This document shows positions 42,144 to 49,821 of a DNA stretch of 64,000 bases, piece after piece. Position 1 is the first letter of the stretch. Every line of letters begins with the position of its first letter. The DNA comes from Catellicoccus marimammalium M35/04/3 (GTDB lineage Bacteria; Bacillota; Bacilli; Lactobacillales; Catellicoccaceae), in NCBI RefSeq assembly GCF_000313915.1, contig NZ_AMYT01000008.1, positions 1-64,000 on the forward strand, read 5' to 3'. The position numbers were made by a program, and so were the translations under genes. The notes under the pieces were generated by a model, which ran no database searches, was not told where the DNA came from, and saw only the letters and a list, made by a program, of their open reading frames with translations.

Positions 42144-43411
42144 ATGAATTAGACACGCACAAATTTTATGAATGTTCTATTGAAGAACGAAAAGAACGTT
42201 TATTAGAAGCAGGATATACTAACAATACATTAAACATTTTGATGTCTCAATATTTACTGAGCCCTGAAATTGGAGATCATTTAGTGGAAAATTATATTGG
42301 TAATTTTGATATTCCTATGGGTCTTGGTTTAAATTTTGTCATCAATAAAAAAGATTATGTTATTCCTATGGCTACAGAAGAGCCTTCAGTTATTGCTGCC
42401 GCAAGTAATGCTGCGAAAATGGCTAAAAAAGGCGGCGGTTTTCATACAAAAATGGAACACAAATATGCTACAGGTGAAGTTGTATTAACCAATATTCCTG
42501 ATTTAGCTACCGCCATCCAAACATTAGAATCCCACCGAGAAGAAATCATTGAAGAAACCAATCAATATCACCCTTCTATTGTCGAGCGTGGAGGTGGGGT
42601 AAAAAATATTCAAGTCTTAACTAAAAATTCTTCTAGTCATGAATTTTTAACAGTTCTCTTCTTTATCGATACAAAAGAAGCCATGGGAGCTAATATTGTA
42701 AATACGATGATGGAAGGAATTGCTCCGACACTGGAAAAATGGACCGGTGGTGAAAAATTACTTGCCATTTTAAGTAATTTACCAACCGAAGCAGTAGCGA
42801 GTGCTTCTACTTGTATTCCCTACTCTGCTCTTGGAAAAACAGAAGAAGAAGGAAAAGAATTAGCTGAACGTATTGTGCTGGCAACAGAATATGCCAACAC
42901 TGATCCTTATCGAGCTGTGACTCATAATAAAGGAATTATGAATGGTGTGCATGCTGTGGCTTTAGCTACAGGAAATGATACTCGTGCTGTGGAATCTGCT
43001 GTGCATGCTTATGCCGTTCGCTCAGGACATTATCAAACATTATCCTATTGGCATCTATCTGATGAGGGATTATGTGGAGAAATCTCACTTCCTCTAGCAT
43101 TAGGTACAGTAGGTGGAGCAATTCGTGTTTTACCAAAAGCAAAAGCGAATTTATCGTTACTTAACCATCCATCCAGTCGAAAATTAGCTCAAATTATGGC
43201 AGCTGTAGGACTAGCACAAAACTTAGCCGCCTTAAAAGCTTTGGTTAGCGAAGGAATTCAACGAGGACATATGAGTCTTCACGCCAATAGTTTAGCAATC
43301 CATGCAGGAGCGATTGGCTCTGAAATTGAAAAAGTGGCGACTTATCTTAAAGAAAATCAATGTCTAAATTCAACAGCAGCGAAAGAATATTTAAATAAAA
43401 TACGTAAATAA
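42140..43411 (+). CDS. mvaA: hydroxymethylglutaryl-CoA reductase, class II
   Basis: This enzyme reduces HMG-CoA to mevalonate. The 423-residue protein has the class II motifs ENYIGNFDIPMGLG, ATEEPSVIAAAS with the catalytic Glu (residues 80-81), the nucleotide-binding LGTVGG near residue 320, and the C-terminal SLHANSLAIHAGAIG with the catalytic His. No membrane segment is present. It overlaps the thiolase gene by four bases (ATGA), so translation is coupled. Together with the thiolase (376 + 423 = 799) it adds up to about the length of enterococcal MvaE, which is one chain. Confidence 0.96.
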   Translation: MNELDTHKFYECSIEERKERLLEAGYTNNTLNILMSQYLLSPEIGDHLVENYIGNFDIPMGLGLNFVINKKDYVIPMATEEPSVIAAASNAAKMAKKGGGFHTKMEHKYATGEVVLTNIPDLATAIQTLESHREEIIEETNQYHPSIVERGGGVKNIQVLTKNSSSHEFLTVLFFIDTKEAMGANIVNTMMEGIAPTLEKWTGGEKLLAILSNLPTEAVASASTCIPYSALGKTEEEGKELAERIVLATEYANTDPYRAVTHNKGIMNGVHAVALATGNDTRAVESAVHAYAVRSGHYQTLSYWHLSDEGLCGEISLPLALGTVGGAIRVLPKAKANLSLLNHPSSRKLAQIMAAVGLAQNLAALKALVSEGIQRGHMSLHANSLAIHAGAIGSEIEKVATYLKENQCLNSTAAKEYLNKIRK

Positions 43412-43412
43412 A

Positions 43413-43462
43413 AAAACATCCACATCTAAGGATCAAATGATTCTTATGATTGTGGATGTTTT
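43413..43462. terminator. bidirectional terminator after the mevalonate genes
   Basis: AAAACATCCACA pairs with TGTGGATGTTTT, with an inner short stem in the 26-base loop, and A/T runs on both sides. It separates convergent genes. Confidence 0.85.
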
Positions 43463-44365
43463 TTATTTTTTACGAGGAACATATACTTCTAAATGTTGAG
43501 GTAAAACCGAAATATCTAACGGTAATGGATCATCGCGATCGCCATCAACATTCGCTGAAAATGGGCTTATTTCTTCATTTTCTAGCGCAATATGTAAATG
43601 TTCAAACTCACGGTAATAGATTTTTTCATTATTGATTAAATCACCACTTAACACGGTTGGCGCCACCATTAACGTATCAAATAAATTATCGGCAAGTAAA
43701 GCAATAAAATGTAATTTTCCATCATCAACTTCTGCTGGGTCAATCATATGTTTAAAGCCACCAATGGAACTTGTTAGCCCAATCATAATTAAACTTGTGG
43801 TTAGGTTTATCTCTTCTCCGTCCATGTTTAATAAAAATTCATGTTGTTCATTTTCTTTCAGTGCTTTTACGCCTGCTAAACTATACGCTAATTTTCCCAA
43901 TTTTGTTTTTTGTTCTGATTTTACGTTGTTTAATTCTTCTGGAATGTCTCCTAAAGCAACAACATTCATAAAATAATGATCATTAATTTTTCCAATATCT
44001 AATGGTTTCAAAACTGCATCTTCAATATCCATAATAGCTTGTCTTGGATGCAAAGAAATTCCTAAGGCACGAGCCAAATCATTTACTGTACCTAATGGGA
44101 AAAAACCAAACTTTGGTCGATACGGCTGTTCCGCTAATCCACTAATTCCTTCATTAACGGTGCCATCTCCTCCCATGACAAAAAAAGCATCATAGTAATT
44201 CTCACAAGCTTCTCTTGCAAAACGAGTTGCATCATAAGGACCGGTTGTTTCACGTAATTCTACTGTCCCAAATTTTGCTCGTAAGGTAGCCAGTGCTAAA
44301 TGTTTGTAATAAGAGGCTCTTTCTCCACCTGAAGAAGGATTAATGACTAACATTGCTTTGGTCAT
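43463..44365 (-). CDS. diacylglycerol kinase family lipid kinase
   Basis: A 300-residue cytoplasmic lipid kinase of the DagK/YegS fold. It shows LVINPSSGGERA at the start, the ATP-binding GGDGTVNEG near residue 67, and FPLGTVNDLARAL near 90. DgkB-type members phosphorylate diacylglycerol from lipoteichoic acid synthesis to return it to phospholipid; which lipid is used here is not shown. The frame stays open for 111 codons upstream, but GGGAGG eight bases before the ATG at 44365 fixes the start, and the upstream stretch is antisense to the bile salt hydrolase. Confidence 0.88.
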   Translation of the reverse strand: MTKAMLVINPSSGGERASYYKHLALATLRAKFGTVELRETTGPYDATRFAREACENYYDAFFVMGGDGTVNEGISGLAEQPYRPKFGFFPLGTVNDLARALGISLHPRQAIMDIEDAVLKPLDIGKINDHYFMNVVALGDIPEELNNVKSEQKTKLGKLAYSLAGVKALKENEQHEFLLNMDGEEINLTTSLIMIGLTSSIGGFKHMIDPAEVDDGKLHFIALLADNLFDTLMVAPTVLSGDLINNEKIYYREFEHLHIALENEEISPFSANVDGDRDDPLPLDISVLPQHLEVYVPRKK

Positions 44366-44490
44366 GCTCTGTTCCTCCCAAGTTTTCATTTCATTATATA
44401 ATCTATCACAATCGTTCGGCTTTTTCCATATTTTGCCGATGAAAGTTCCATCTTTTTTTAAGTTTATTTTATAATCACACAGAAAGAAAA

Positions 44491-44517
44491 AAGAGCTAGA
44501 GAAAATCCCTAGCTCTT
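44491..44517 (-). terminator. bile salt hydrolase gene terminator
   Basis: A 9-bp stem AAGAGCTAG with CTAGCTCTT around a nine-base loop, followed by TTTTTTC on the minus strand. Confidence 0.85.
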
Positions 44518-44531
44518 CTTCTACTCGTTGC

Positions 44532-45494
44532 TTATTTTTCGAAAGTAACGATTTCTGTACCTTTACGGTTTTCATCTGTAATAGAAGCATGTTTGATTTC
44601 AGCTTCGTTCCAAATGTGGTAGTAATAAGTTTGAGTTGCTTGTGAGTAGCAAGAAGTGTAGATTGTAAATTCGATTGCACCATGTTCGTTGATAACACTT
44701 CCGTAAGGCATAGCTACGTCCATTAATGTGTTGAACATACGAGCAACGTTTGCTTCTTCTCCTTCTTGAGTTGGGTAGTTAGCATTTAAGAATGCTGTTT
44801 TCACGAAGCGTGATTGAGTTGAACTATCCCCTGGTAATCCTAATTGACCTGTACCAATACCTTGGAATTGTAATTCTTGACGGTTCCAAGTTGTGTTTGA
44901 ACGGTCATTTGCACTTAAACCAATGTAGTTGTTTAAGTTTTGGATGTGCCATGGGAATTCTGGATTGTTTGTTAATACGTCTACATTGTTTTCGTAAACC
45001 ATTAAACCTTTTTCTTTTGTTTGTTCCACAACGATTGTTTCATTTGCGTCTGAAATGATCCAGTGTAATGGAGATAAAGGCATACCTGGTGCAAAGTCTG
45101 TACCGATTAAGTATGTATCTTTTAATGCTTCACGTAATTCAGCAACAGATTCAAATTCATCTAATGCCCATACCATGAATTCATATGGAGTTACATTATA
45201 TTTTTTAGTTTGGTCACCTTCTGGAGCGAAGTAAGCGTTGCGTGGGAAGTTTAATCCTGCAATACCCATTCCGCGTGCGCTACAAGCTTCGAAGAATAAT
45301 GGGTATCCACCTGCGTTTACACCCATACCAATAATCGCTGTTGATAATTTTTTAGCTGGCATATGACGATATTGCATTTCATATCCTTCAGGAGCTAAAA
45401 TTGGTTGTTCTCCGTAGTTATTTTCATCAAGGTCTAAATTACGACCAAAATATAGATTATTTGCTGTATCAGTAAATCTTAAACCTGTACACAT
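44532..45494 (-). CDS. bsh: choloylglycine (bile salt) hydrolase
   Basis: This 320-residue Ntn hydrolase cleaves the amide bond of glyco- and tauro-conjugated bile acids (or, in relatives, penicillin V). The chain begins MCTG, so Cys2 is the nucleophile after Met removal. Active-site partners seen are Arg18 and Asp21 in FGRNLDLD, the Asn in TNNPEFPWH (near 175), and the Arg in SSTQSRFVKTAF (near 228). The pattern is closer to bile salt hydrolases than to penicillin acylases, but the split is not sharp. A good GAAGGA site lies six bases before the ATG, and a promoter with a dyad lies upstream. Bile tolerance suggests an animal gut. Confidence 0.88.
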   Translation of the reverse strand: MCTGLRFTDTANNLYFGRNLDLDENNYGEQPILAPEGYEMQYRHMPAKKLSTAIIGMGVNAGGYPLFFEACSARGMGIAGLNFPRNAYFAPEGDQTKKYNVTPYEFMVWALDEFESVAELREALKDTYLIGTDFAPGMPLSPLHWIISDANETIVVEQTKEKGLMVYENNVDVLTNNPEFPWHIQNLNNYIGLSANDRSNTTWNRQELQFQGIGTGQLGLPGDSSTQSRFVKTAFLNANYPTQEGEEANVARMFNTLMDVAMPYGSVINEHGAIEFTIYTSCYSQATQTYYYHIWNEAEIKHASITDENRKGTEIVTFEK

Positions 45495-45542
45495 AAAAAA
45501 TCCTTCTTTCTATTCCTCTTTTAACCACTTCGGTCAATTTTT

Positions 45543-45572
45543 ATTTTAATATGAATAATTCACAAAAGGCAA
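45543..45572 (-). promoter_or_regulatory. bile salt hydrolase gene promoter with internal dyad
   Basis: On the minus strand TTGCCT (45572-45567) and TAAAAT (45548-45543) are 18 bases apart. The spacer holds the perfect dyad TGAATTATTCA (45552-45562) inside TTGTGAATTATTCATAT, which looks somewhat like a Rex site with a short centre. Confidence 0.5.
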
Positions 45573-45641
45573 GCAACTCACCTTTGTTTCTTCCATATTT
45601 TTTCTTCTCAATTCACTATTCCGATATGAAAAATATGAGAA

Positions 45642-46706
45642 TTATTGTTTTTTCATTGCTTTTGAACGTAATTGTCCACAAGCTGCATCAATATCTGTTC
45701 CGTGTTCTTGACGAATGACACAGTTAATTCCATTTTTCTTCAAAATGTCGTAAAATGCTAAAATATCATCTAATTCACTACGTTGATAATCCACATGTTC
45801 GTTCACTGGATTATAAGGAATTAAGTTTACATAGCATAATTTCTTGTGATCTTTTAATAGCTCTACTAACTCTTTTGCATGTTCTTTTTGGTCATTCACA
45901 TTATGAATCATAATATATTCAAAAGTTACACGGCGGTTTGTTTCATCCATATAATCAAATAAAGCATCCATCACATCTTCTAATTTGAACGCACGGTTAA
46001 TCTTCATAATCTTAGTACGGATTTCGTCATTTGGCGCATGTAAAGAAAGAGCTAGGTTTACTTGTAATCCTTCTTTTGTAAATTGACGAATTTTTGGTAC
46101 GATTCCACAAGTAGAAACGGTAATGTGACGAGCACCAATAGCTAATCCTTTATCATCATTCACTACGCGTAAAAATGTCATTACATTATCGTAGTTATCA
46201 AAAGGTTCACCAATTCCCATGACTACAATATGGCTGACACGTTCATCATTGCCTTGTGCATCTAGATAACGTTGTACTTGCATCACTTGAGAAACAATTT
46301 CTCCAGCGGTTAAGTCACGTTGTTTTTTACGTAACCCACTCGCACAGAAAGAACATCCCATGTTACAACCAACTTGTGTAGTTACACAAACAGATAGACC
46401 ATATTTATGACGCATTAATACGGTTTCAATTAATTGATGGTCACTTAATTCAAATAAATATTTGATTGTTCCATCGCTTGATTTTTGGATAATACTTTCT
46501 TTTAACGGATTGATTACAAAGTTTTCTTCTAACATCGCAATGACAGGTGCTTTTAAGTTTGTCATTTCCGCAAAAGAGTTCACACGTTTACGATATAACC
46601 AATCCCAAACTTGTGTTGCTCTAAATTTCTTTTCTCCATGTTCAATAAACCATGCTTCCATTTCTGGGCGTGTTAATCCATAGATTGATGGTTTCAAATC
46701 ATCCAC
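45642..46706 (-). CDS. rlmN: 23S rRNA (adenine(2503)-C2)-methyltransferase
   Basis: RlmN is a radical-SAM enzyme that methylates A2503 of 23S rRNA and A37 of some tRNAs. The 354-residue protein has the cluster motif [11 protein letters not shown] (near residue 113), the [12 protein letters not shown] region, and the C-terminal Cys in [18 protein letters not shown]. An open start at GTG 46706 sits too close to AGGAG; a TTG nine bases downstream (46697) has eight-base spacing and may be the true start. The gene lies two bases after the stop of the upstream gene, so the two are coupled. Confidence 0.95.
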   Translation of the reverse strand: MDDLKPSIYGLTRPEMEAWFIEHGEKKFRATQVWDWLYRKRVNSFAEMTNLKAPVIAMLEENFVINPLKESIIQKSSDGTIKYLFELSDHQLIETVLMRHKYGLSVCVTTQVGCNMGCSFCASGLRKKQRDLTAGEIVSQVMQVQRYLDAQGNDERVSHIVVMGIGEPFDNYDNVMTFLRVVNDDKGLAIGARHITVSTCGIVPKIRQFTKEGLQVNLALSLHAPNDEIRTKIMKINRAFKLEDVMDALFDYMDETNRRVTFEYIMIHNVNDQKEHAKELVELLKDHKKLCYVNLIPYNPVNEHVDYQRSELDDILAFYDILKKNGINCVIRQEHGTDIDAACGQLRSKAMKKQ

Positions 46707-46708
46707 TC

Positions 46709-47050
46709 CTATTCTTTGACTAGCTCTGCTCCAGCTAGATAATTTTTATTTTTATTTACATATTTACGGCAGTTTGCCTCAAAAATTGATTTTTTCAAAA
46801 TGGGATCTACATAAAAGATAATTTTTTCTTCTCCTTTTTCAGCAAAAGCAACACGATAGTCTTTCTTCTTCACGTGTACACGTAATTCTTGAATTGGGTA
46901 TGGTTCTTTTGCTAGTAAACGAACGGGTTTAATACGATAATAATCATTTTCGATAAATGATGGAATTCGTTTTAATAATTCACTCGCTAGTGCTTTTTTG
47001 TCTTCTCCATCAAACATTGTTGCTACATCCTTTGTCCATAATACTTGCAT
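46709..47050 (-). CDS. small protein, possibly RelE/ParE-like fold
   Basis: A 113-residue basic, soluble protein. The middle ([20 protein letters not shown] followed by [12 protein letters not shown]) has the strand pattern of RelE/HigB-type toxins: a conserved ELR..., a YRV/I strand and a final hydrophobic strand. The C-terminal NKNKNY tail is not typical. No antitoxin gene is adjacent; the gene is instead coupled to rlmN. The ATG at 47050 is six bases after GAGG; an ATG two codons earlier is too close. The family call is weak. Confidence 0.55.
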   Translation of the reverse strand: MQVLWTKDVATMFDGEDKKALASELLKRIPSFIENDYYRIKPVRLLAKEPYPIQELRVHVKKKDYRVAFAEKGEEKIIFYVDPILKKSIFEANCRKYVNKNKNYLAGAELVKE

Positions 47051-47127
47051 GGTCATCCTCTTTTCTATTATCTTTAGTTCAGACCTAGTATACTATGAAT
47101 AGAAACAAGGTTCGAAAGGAGAAGCTT

Positions 47128-47400
47128 ATGAAATTAATTTCTTATCAACAAGTCCCTTCCTTTTTACAAAAACAAAGTAAAAATAAAATGCAATGTGAAA
47201 TGATTGTCGCTAGCTTTAAAAGAGACCGTAAAATTCAAATTCATAAAGACAATGAGACCTATACCCTACTTACAGATGGATACGAGCATGAAGCTTATCC
47301 CGAATTAAGTGAAAAAGAAATGTATAAACTATTGAAGAAAAAAATGAAATTGGAGTTCCCTCGTAGTCATAAATTATACGTGGATATCCACGACGCATAA
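47128..47400 (+). CDS. conserved small protein of unknown function
   Basis: A 90-residue, strongly basic soluble protein (many Lys, with motifs EMIVASFKRDRKIQIHKDNE and PRSHKLYVDIH). AAAGGAG six bases before the ATG at 47128 is a strong start; an in-frame ATG at 47095 has none. It is divergent from the preceding gene and its end overlaps the convergent lipoyl-like gene by 27 bases. I do not recognise a family. Confidence 0.6.
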   Translation: MKLISYQQVPSFLQKQSKNKMQCEMIVASFKRDRKIQIHKDNETYTLLTDGYEHEAYPELSEKEMYKLLKKKMKLEFPRSHKLYVDIHDA

Positions 47401-47628
47401 TTGTGGAGCTTGCGCTAAACGCACAATAGTTGCAGCACAAGGAGCAGGTAAATCAATAACGGTTTTATCTGCTTCCATTTCTGCAATGACTTCCCCTTCC
47501 TCTACTTTTGCCCCTTCTTCAACAAAGAAAGAGAAAAATGGTTCTGAGCCATATTTTTCTTGCGCTTCTTTTGTTAATTGAAAATACGTTGTGCCCTCTA
47601 CTGTGGCTACTTCTACTAAATTAGTCAA
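47374..47628 (-). CDS. short lipoyl/biotinyl-like domain protein
   Basis: An 84-residue protein whose second half looks like a lipoyl domain: FFSFFVEEGAKVEEGEVIAE, then MEADKTVIDLPAPCAATIV, where the Lys of ADK sits at the lipoylation position. It is too short for a complete GcvH (about 125 residues) and lacks the C-terminal part; the first half has little similarity. It overlaps the ArsC/Spx-like gene by eight bases. In Bacillus gcvH lies next to the ArsC-family gene yusI, so it may descend from that pair. No other glycine-cleavage or lipoate gene is present here. Confidence 0.65.
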   Translation of the reverse strand: MTNLVEVATVEGTTYFQLTKEAQEKYGSEPFFSFFVEEGAKVEEGEVIAEMEADKTVIDLPAPCAATIVRLAQAPQLCVVDIHV

Positions 47629-47980
47629 GGTTCAACATCTCCTTATATTGATCTTCTTTAAAACCAAATGCGACACCATTTTCAGTAACTAAAATTGGAC
47701 GACGTAATAACATGCCATCTTGGGATAAAACTTCTGCACATTCTTCTAAACTCATCTCATCTAGTTTTTCTTTTAAACCAGAAGCACGGTATTTTTGTCC
47801 GCTAGTATTGAAATAACGACGGATTGGGTAATCTTTACGTTCTAACCACGCAAGGATGGTTGCTTTATCTGGTGTATTTGTAATCATATCAATTGCTTCA
47901 TAAGAAACATTATGTTCATCTAAAAATTTTTTTGCCTTACGACAAGTTGAGCACTTTGGATACCAATAAAATGTATTCAT
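47621..47980 (-). CDS. ArsC/Spx-family thioredoxin-fold protein (YusI-like)
   Basis: A 119-residue member of the ArsC/Spx family, with the CxxC motif YPKCSTCRKAKKFL near residue 10, the DMITNTPDKATILAW helix, and the C-terminal LLRRPILV segment that carries the cis-Pro. CxxC and the lack of Spx-specific RNA polymerase contacts favour the YusI/arsenate-reductase-like branch. The start at 47980 has GGAGGG eight bases upstream. It overlaps the lipoyl-like gene, recalling Bacillus yusI-gcvH. Confidence 0.8.
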   Translation of the reverse strand: MNTFYWYPKCSTCRKAKKFLDEHNVSYEAIDMITNTPDKATILAWLERKDYPIRRYFNTSGQKYRASGLKEKLDEMSLEECAEVLSQDGMLLRRPILVTENGVAFGFKEDQYKEMLNLD

Positions 47981-48015
47981 ATTCTTTCCCTCCATTTTTC
48001 CATTATACCAAAAAA

Positions 48016-48037
48016 GAAGGTGAGAAAACTCACCTTC
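48016..48037 (-). terminator. pilus operon terminator
   Basis: A 9-bp stem GAAGGTGAG with CTCACCTTC around AAAA, with TTTTTTGG following on the minus strand, at the end of the sortase/pilus operon. Confidence 0.85.
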
Positions 48038-48051
48038 CTAAATTATTTTAA

Positions 48052-49821
48052 TTATTTTGTAGCTTTTTTACGACCAAATAATACGTAAGTTGCTAAAGCC
48101 ATTAAAGCTAAACCGATTGCTGCTAACATGAAGATACCACGTCCCCCTGTTTTTGGTAATAATCCGCCAGCTTTGTTGACTACAGTTGTTGAAACAGTAC
48201 CTTTAGTAGCATCTGCAGAAAATTCATGACCTGTTTCTGTTCCAGTAACAGTTAAGTCTTCTAAAATTCCCTCGATATTAGTATAATCACCTGGTTGAAT
48301 TTCTTTGTATTTTGGAGAAATTGTAAATTTAATTGGTTTTTCTAATAAGTTATATCCTGCTGGAGCTTTAGTTTCTTTTAATTGATATGAACCAGCATCT
48401 AACCCTTTAACAAAGATTTTACCATCTTTTGATGATACTACTTTTGAAACAGCATCATCATCTTTAGAAACAACATATGAACCATCTTTTTCTTGTTTAA
48501 CTTTGATTTCTGTTCCATCATTTGTAGTTAATTGGAATTCAGCACCTGCTAATGCTTTTTGGTTATCATCTACTTTTGTTAAATCTAAGCCAAATGTGAA
48601 AGCATGAGTTGTACTATCCCAAGTATGGTTTACATTTTCTGGTTTGTATGGGTTATTTGAGTATAATACATTGGCTGTATTGGCATTTCCTTCTTTACCT
48701 AACACAGCATTGGCATTTAATTTTGCTTTATAAGTAATTACAATTGGTTTACCTGTATTTTTCTTGAAAACTTCATCATTTAAAACGCCATCTGCATCAG
48801 ATAAAACATCTTTATCATTTGATGGTGTTGTATTTGTACATCCATCCTTATCTTTAGTACAGTCATCTGATTTTCCATTTGTAGAATTAATACCAAATAC
48901 TAAACGGAATTTATTATCTCCTGTTTTTACATAGTCAAAATCTTTATATTCTTTACCATCAATTTTAATATCAATACTATTTGGATCTAACGTTAATCCT
49001 TTACTCATTGTATCGCAAACTTCAAAGACATAACGTCCACCATGTTTACCATCTTTGTCGGCTTCAAATCCAGACATATCAGGAACTTTTGATACTAAGC
49101 GGAATGGTACATCATCACCGATTGCAAAATCCATTGCTTTCTTATCATTTTTTGGATCATCAGTTCCGTTCATTGTTTTTAATAGTGATGGAACATCAGC
49201 TTTTAAATCTACTTTCGCATTTGTATCATGTCCATCGACTGTAACTAAGATATTGTATGATAATGAAACAGTATTTTCATCTGCTACTTGGATTACACTG
49301 TAGTAACCATCTGGTAAATTAGAAATTGTATAAGTATTTCTTTCTGCATTTTTTGTACCTAATGGTTCAATACTATGATCATTTGCATAGTCAAATACAT
49401 GTTCTTGGAATTTTTTCAATCCTGCAGGATCTTTTTGTAAATTAGCCAAATATTTAGCAGCTTCTTCATCGGAACATTTTGTTTCTTCATTACCTTTAAC
49501 TTCTTTGTTAAAGAATTTTTGCCATTTTGGAATAATTACGTATGCTTCTTCACGTGTATCATTTTCACCTTTAACGTAGTGAGCATCCATTAAACGATAA
49601 GCATTAAATGTTTCTTTATCCAATGGAATACCATTGTGAGATGTAATGGTAATGCTATCATGACCTGTTGTCGCTTTTAAGCTTTCTTGTAAAGCGCTAT
49701 CTTGTTTTGATTCTGCTGCTGTTGCAGTTGCAACATTTGTAGTAGCTAATACTGTAGGTGCTACTAAACCTAATAACATTGCTGAAGCCACTGAGGCTTT
49801 CATCATTTTGTTGTTTTTCAT
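48052..49821 (-). CDS. LPXTG surface protein, presumed major pilin
   Basis: A 589-residue secreted protein with a signal peptide (about 1-35), isopeptide-type pilin domains, and an LPKTG sorting signal (from residue 555) plus helix and RKK tail. A domain with a FIDI-like D2 pattern (VRFEV-like strands; MSKGLTLDPNSIDIKIDG) and a C-terminal SpaA-type domain with the E-box YQLKETKAPAGYNLLEKP can be seen; the latter forms Lys-Asn isopeptide bonds in relatives. The usual YPKN pilin motif is not visible; a Lys in KVDLKADVPSL may fill the role. Five Cys occur (KCSDEE, EVCDTM, DDCTKDKDGC and a nearby one), which is unusual. It overlaps the adhesin gene by four bases (ATGA) and is the last gene of the operon. 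Confidence 0.85.
   Translation of the reverse strand: MKNNKMMKASVASAMLLGLVAPTVLATTNVATATAAESKQDSALQESLKATTGHDSITITSHNGIPLDKETFNAYRLMDAHYVKGENDTREEAYVIIPKWQKFFNKEVKGNEETKCSDEEAAKYLANLQKDPAGLKKFQEHVFDYANDHSIEPLGTKNAERNTYTISNLPDGYYSVIQVADENTVSLSYNILVTVDGHDTNAKVDLKADVPSLLKTMNGTDDPKNDKKAMDFAIGDDVPFRLVSKVPDMSGFEADKDGKHGGRYVFEVCDTMSKGLTLDPNSIDIKIDGKEYKDFDYVKTGDNKFRLVFGINSTNGKSDDCTKDKDGCTNTTPSNDKDVLSDADGVLNDEVFKKNTGKPIVITYKAKLNANAVLGKEGNANTANVLYSNNPYKPENVNHTWDSTTHAFTFGLDLTKVDDNQKALAGAEFQLTTNDGTEIKVKQEKDGSYVVSKDDDAVSKVVSSKDGKIFVKGLDAGSYQLKETKAPAGYNLLEKPIKFTISPKYKEIQPGDYTNIEGILEDLTVTGTETGHEFSADATKGTVSTTVVNKAGGLLPKTGGRGIFMLAAIGLALMALATYVLFGRKKATK

Noticed and set aside
44366-44698. N-terminal extension of the lipid kinase reading frame
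   Set aside because: The extension is antisense to the bile salt hydrolase gene, and a good ribosome site lies just before the internal ATG at 44365.
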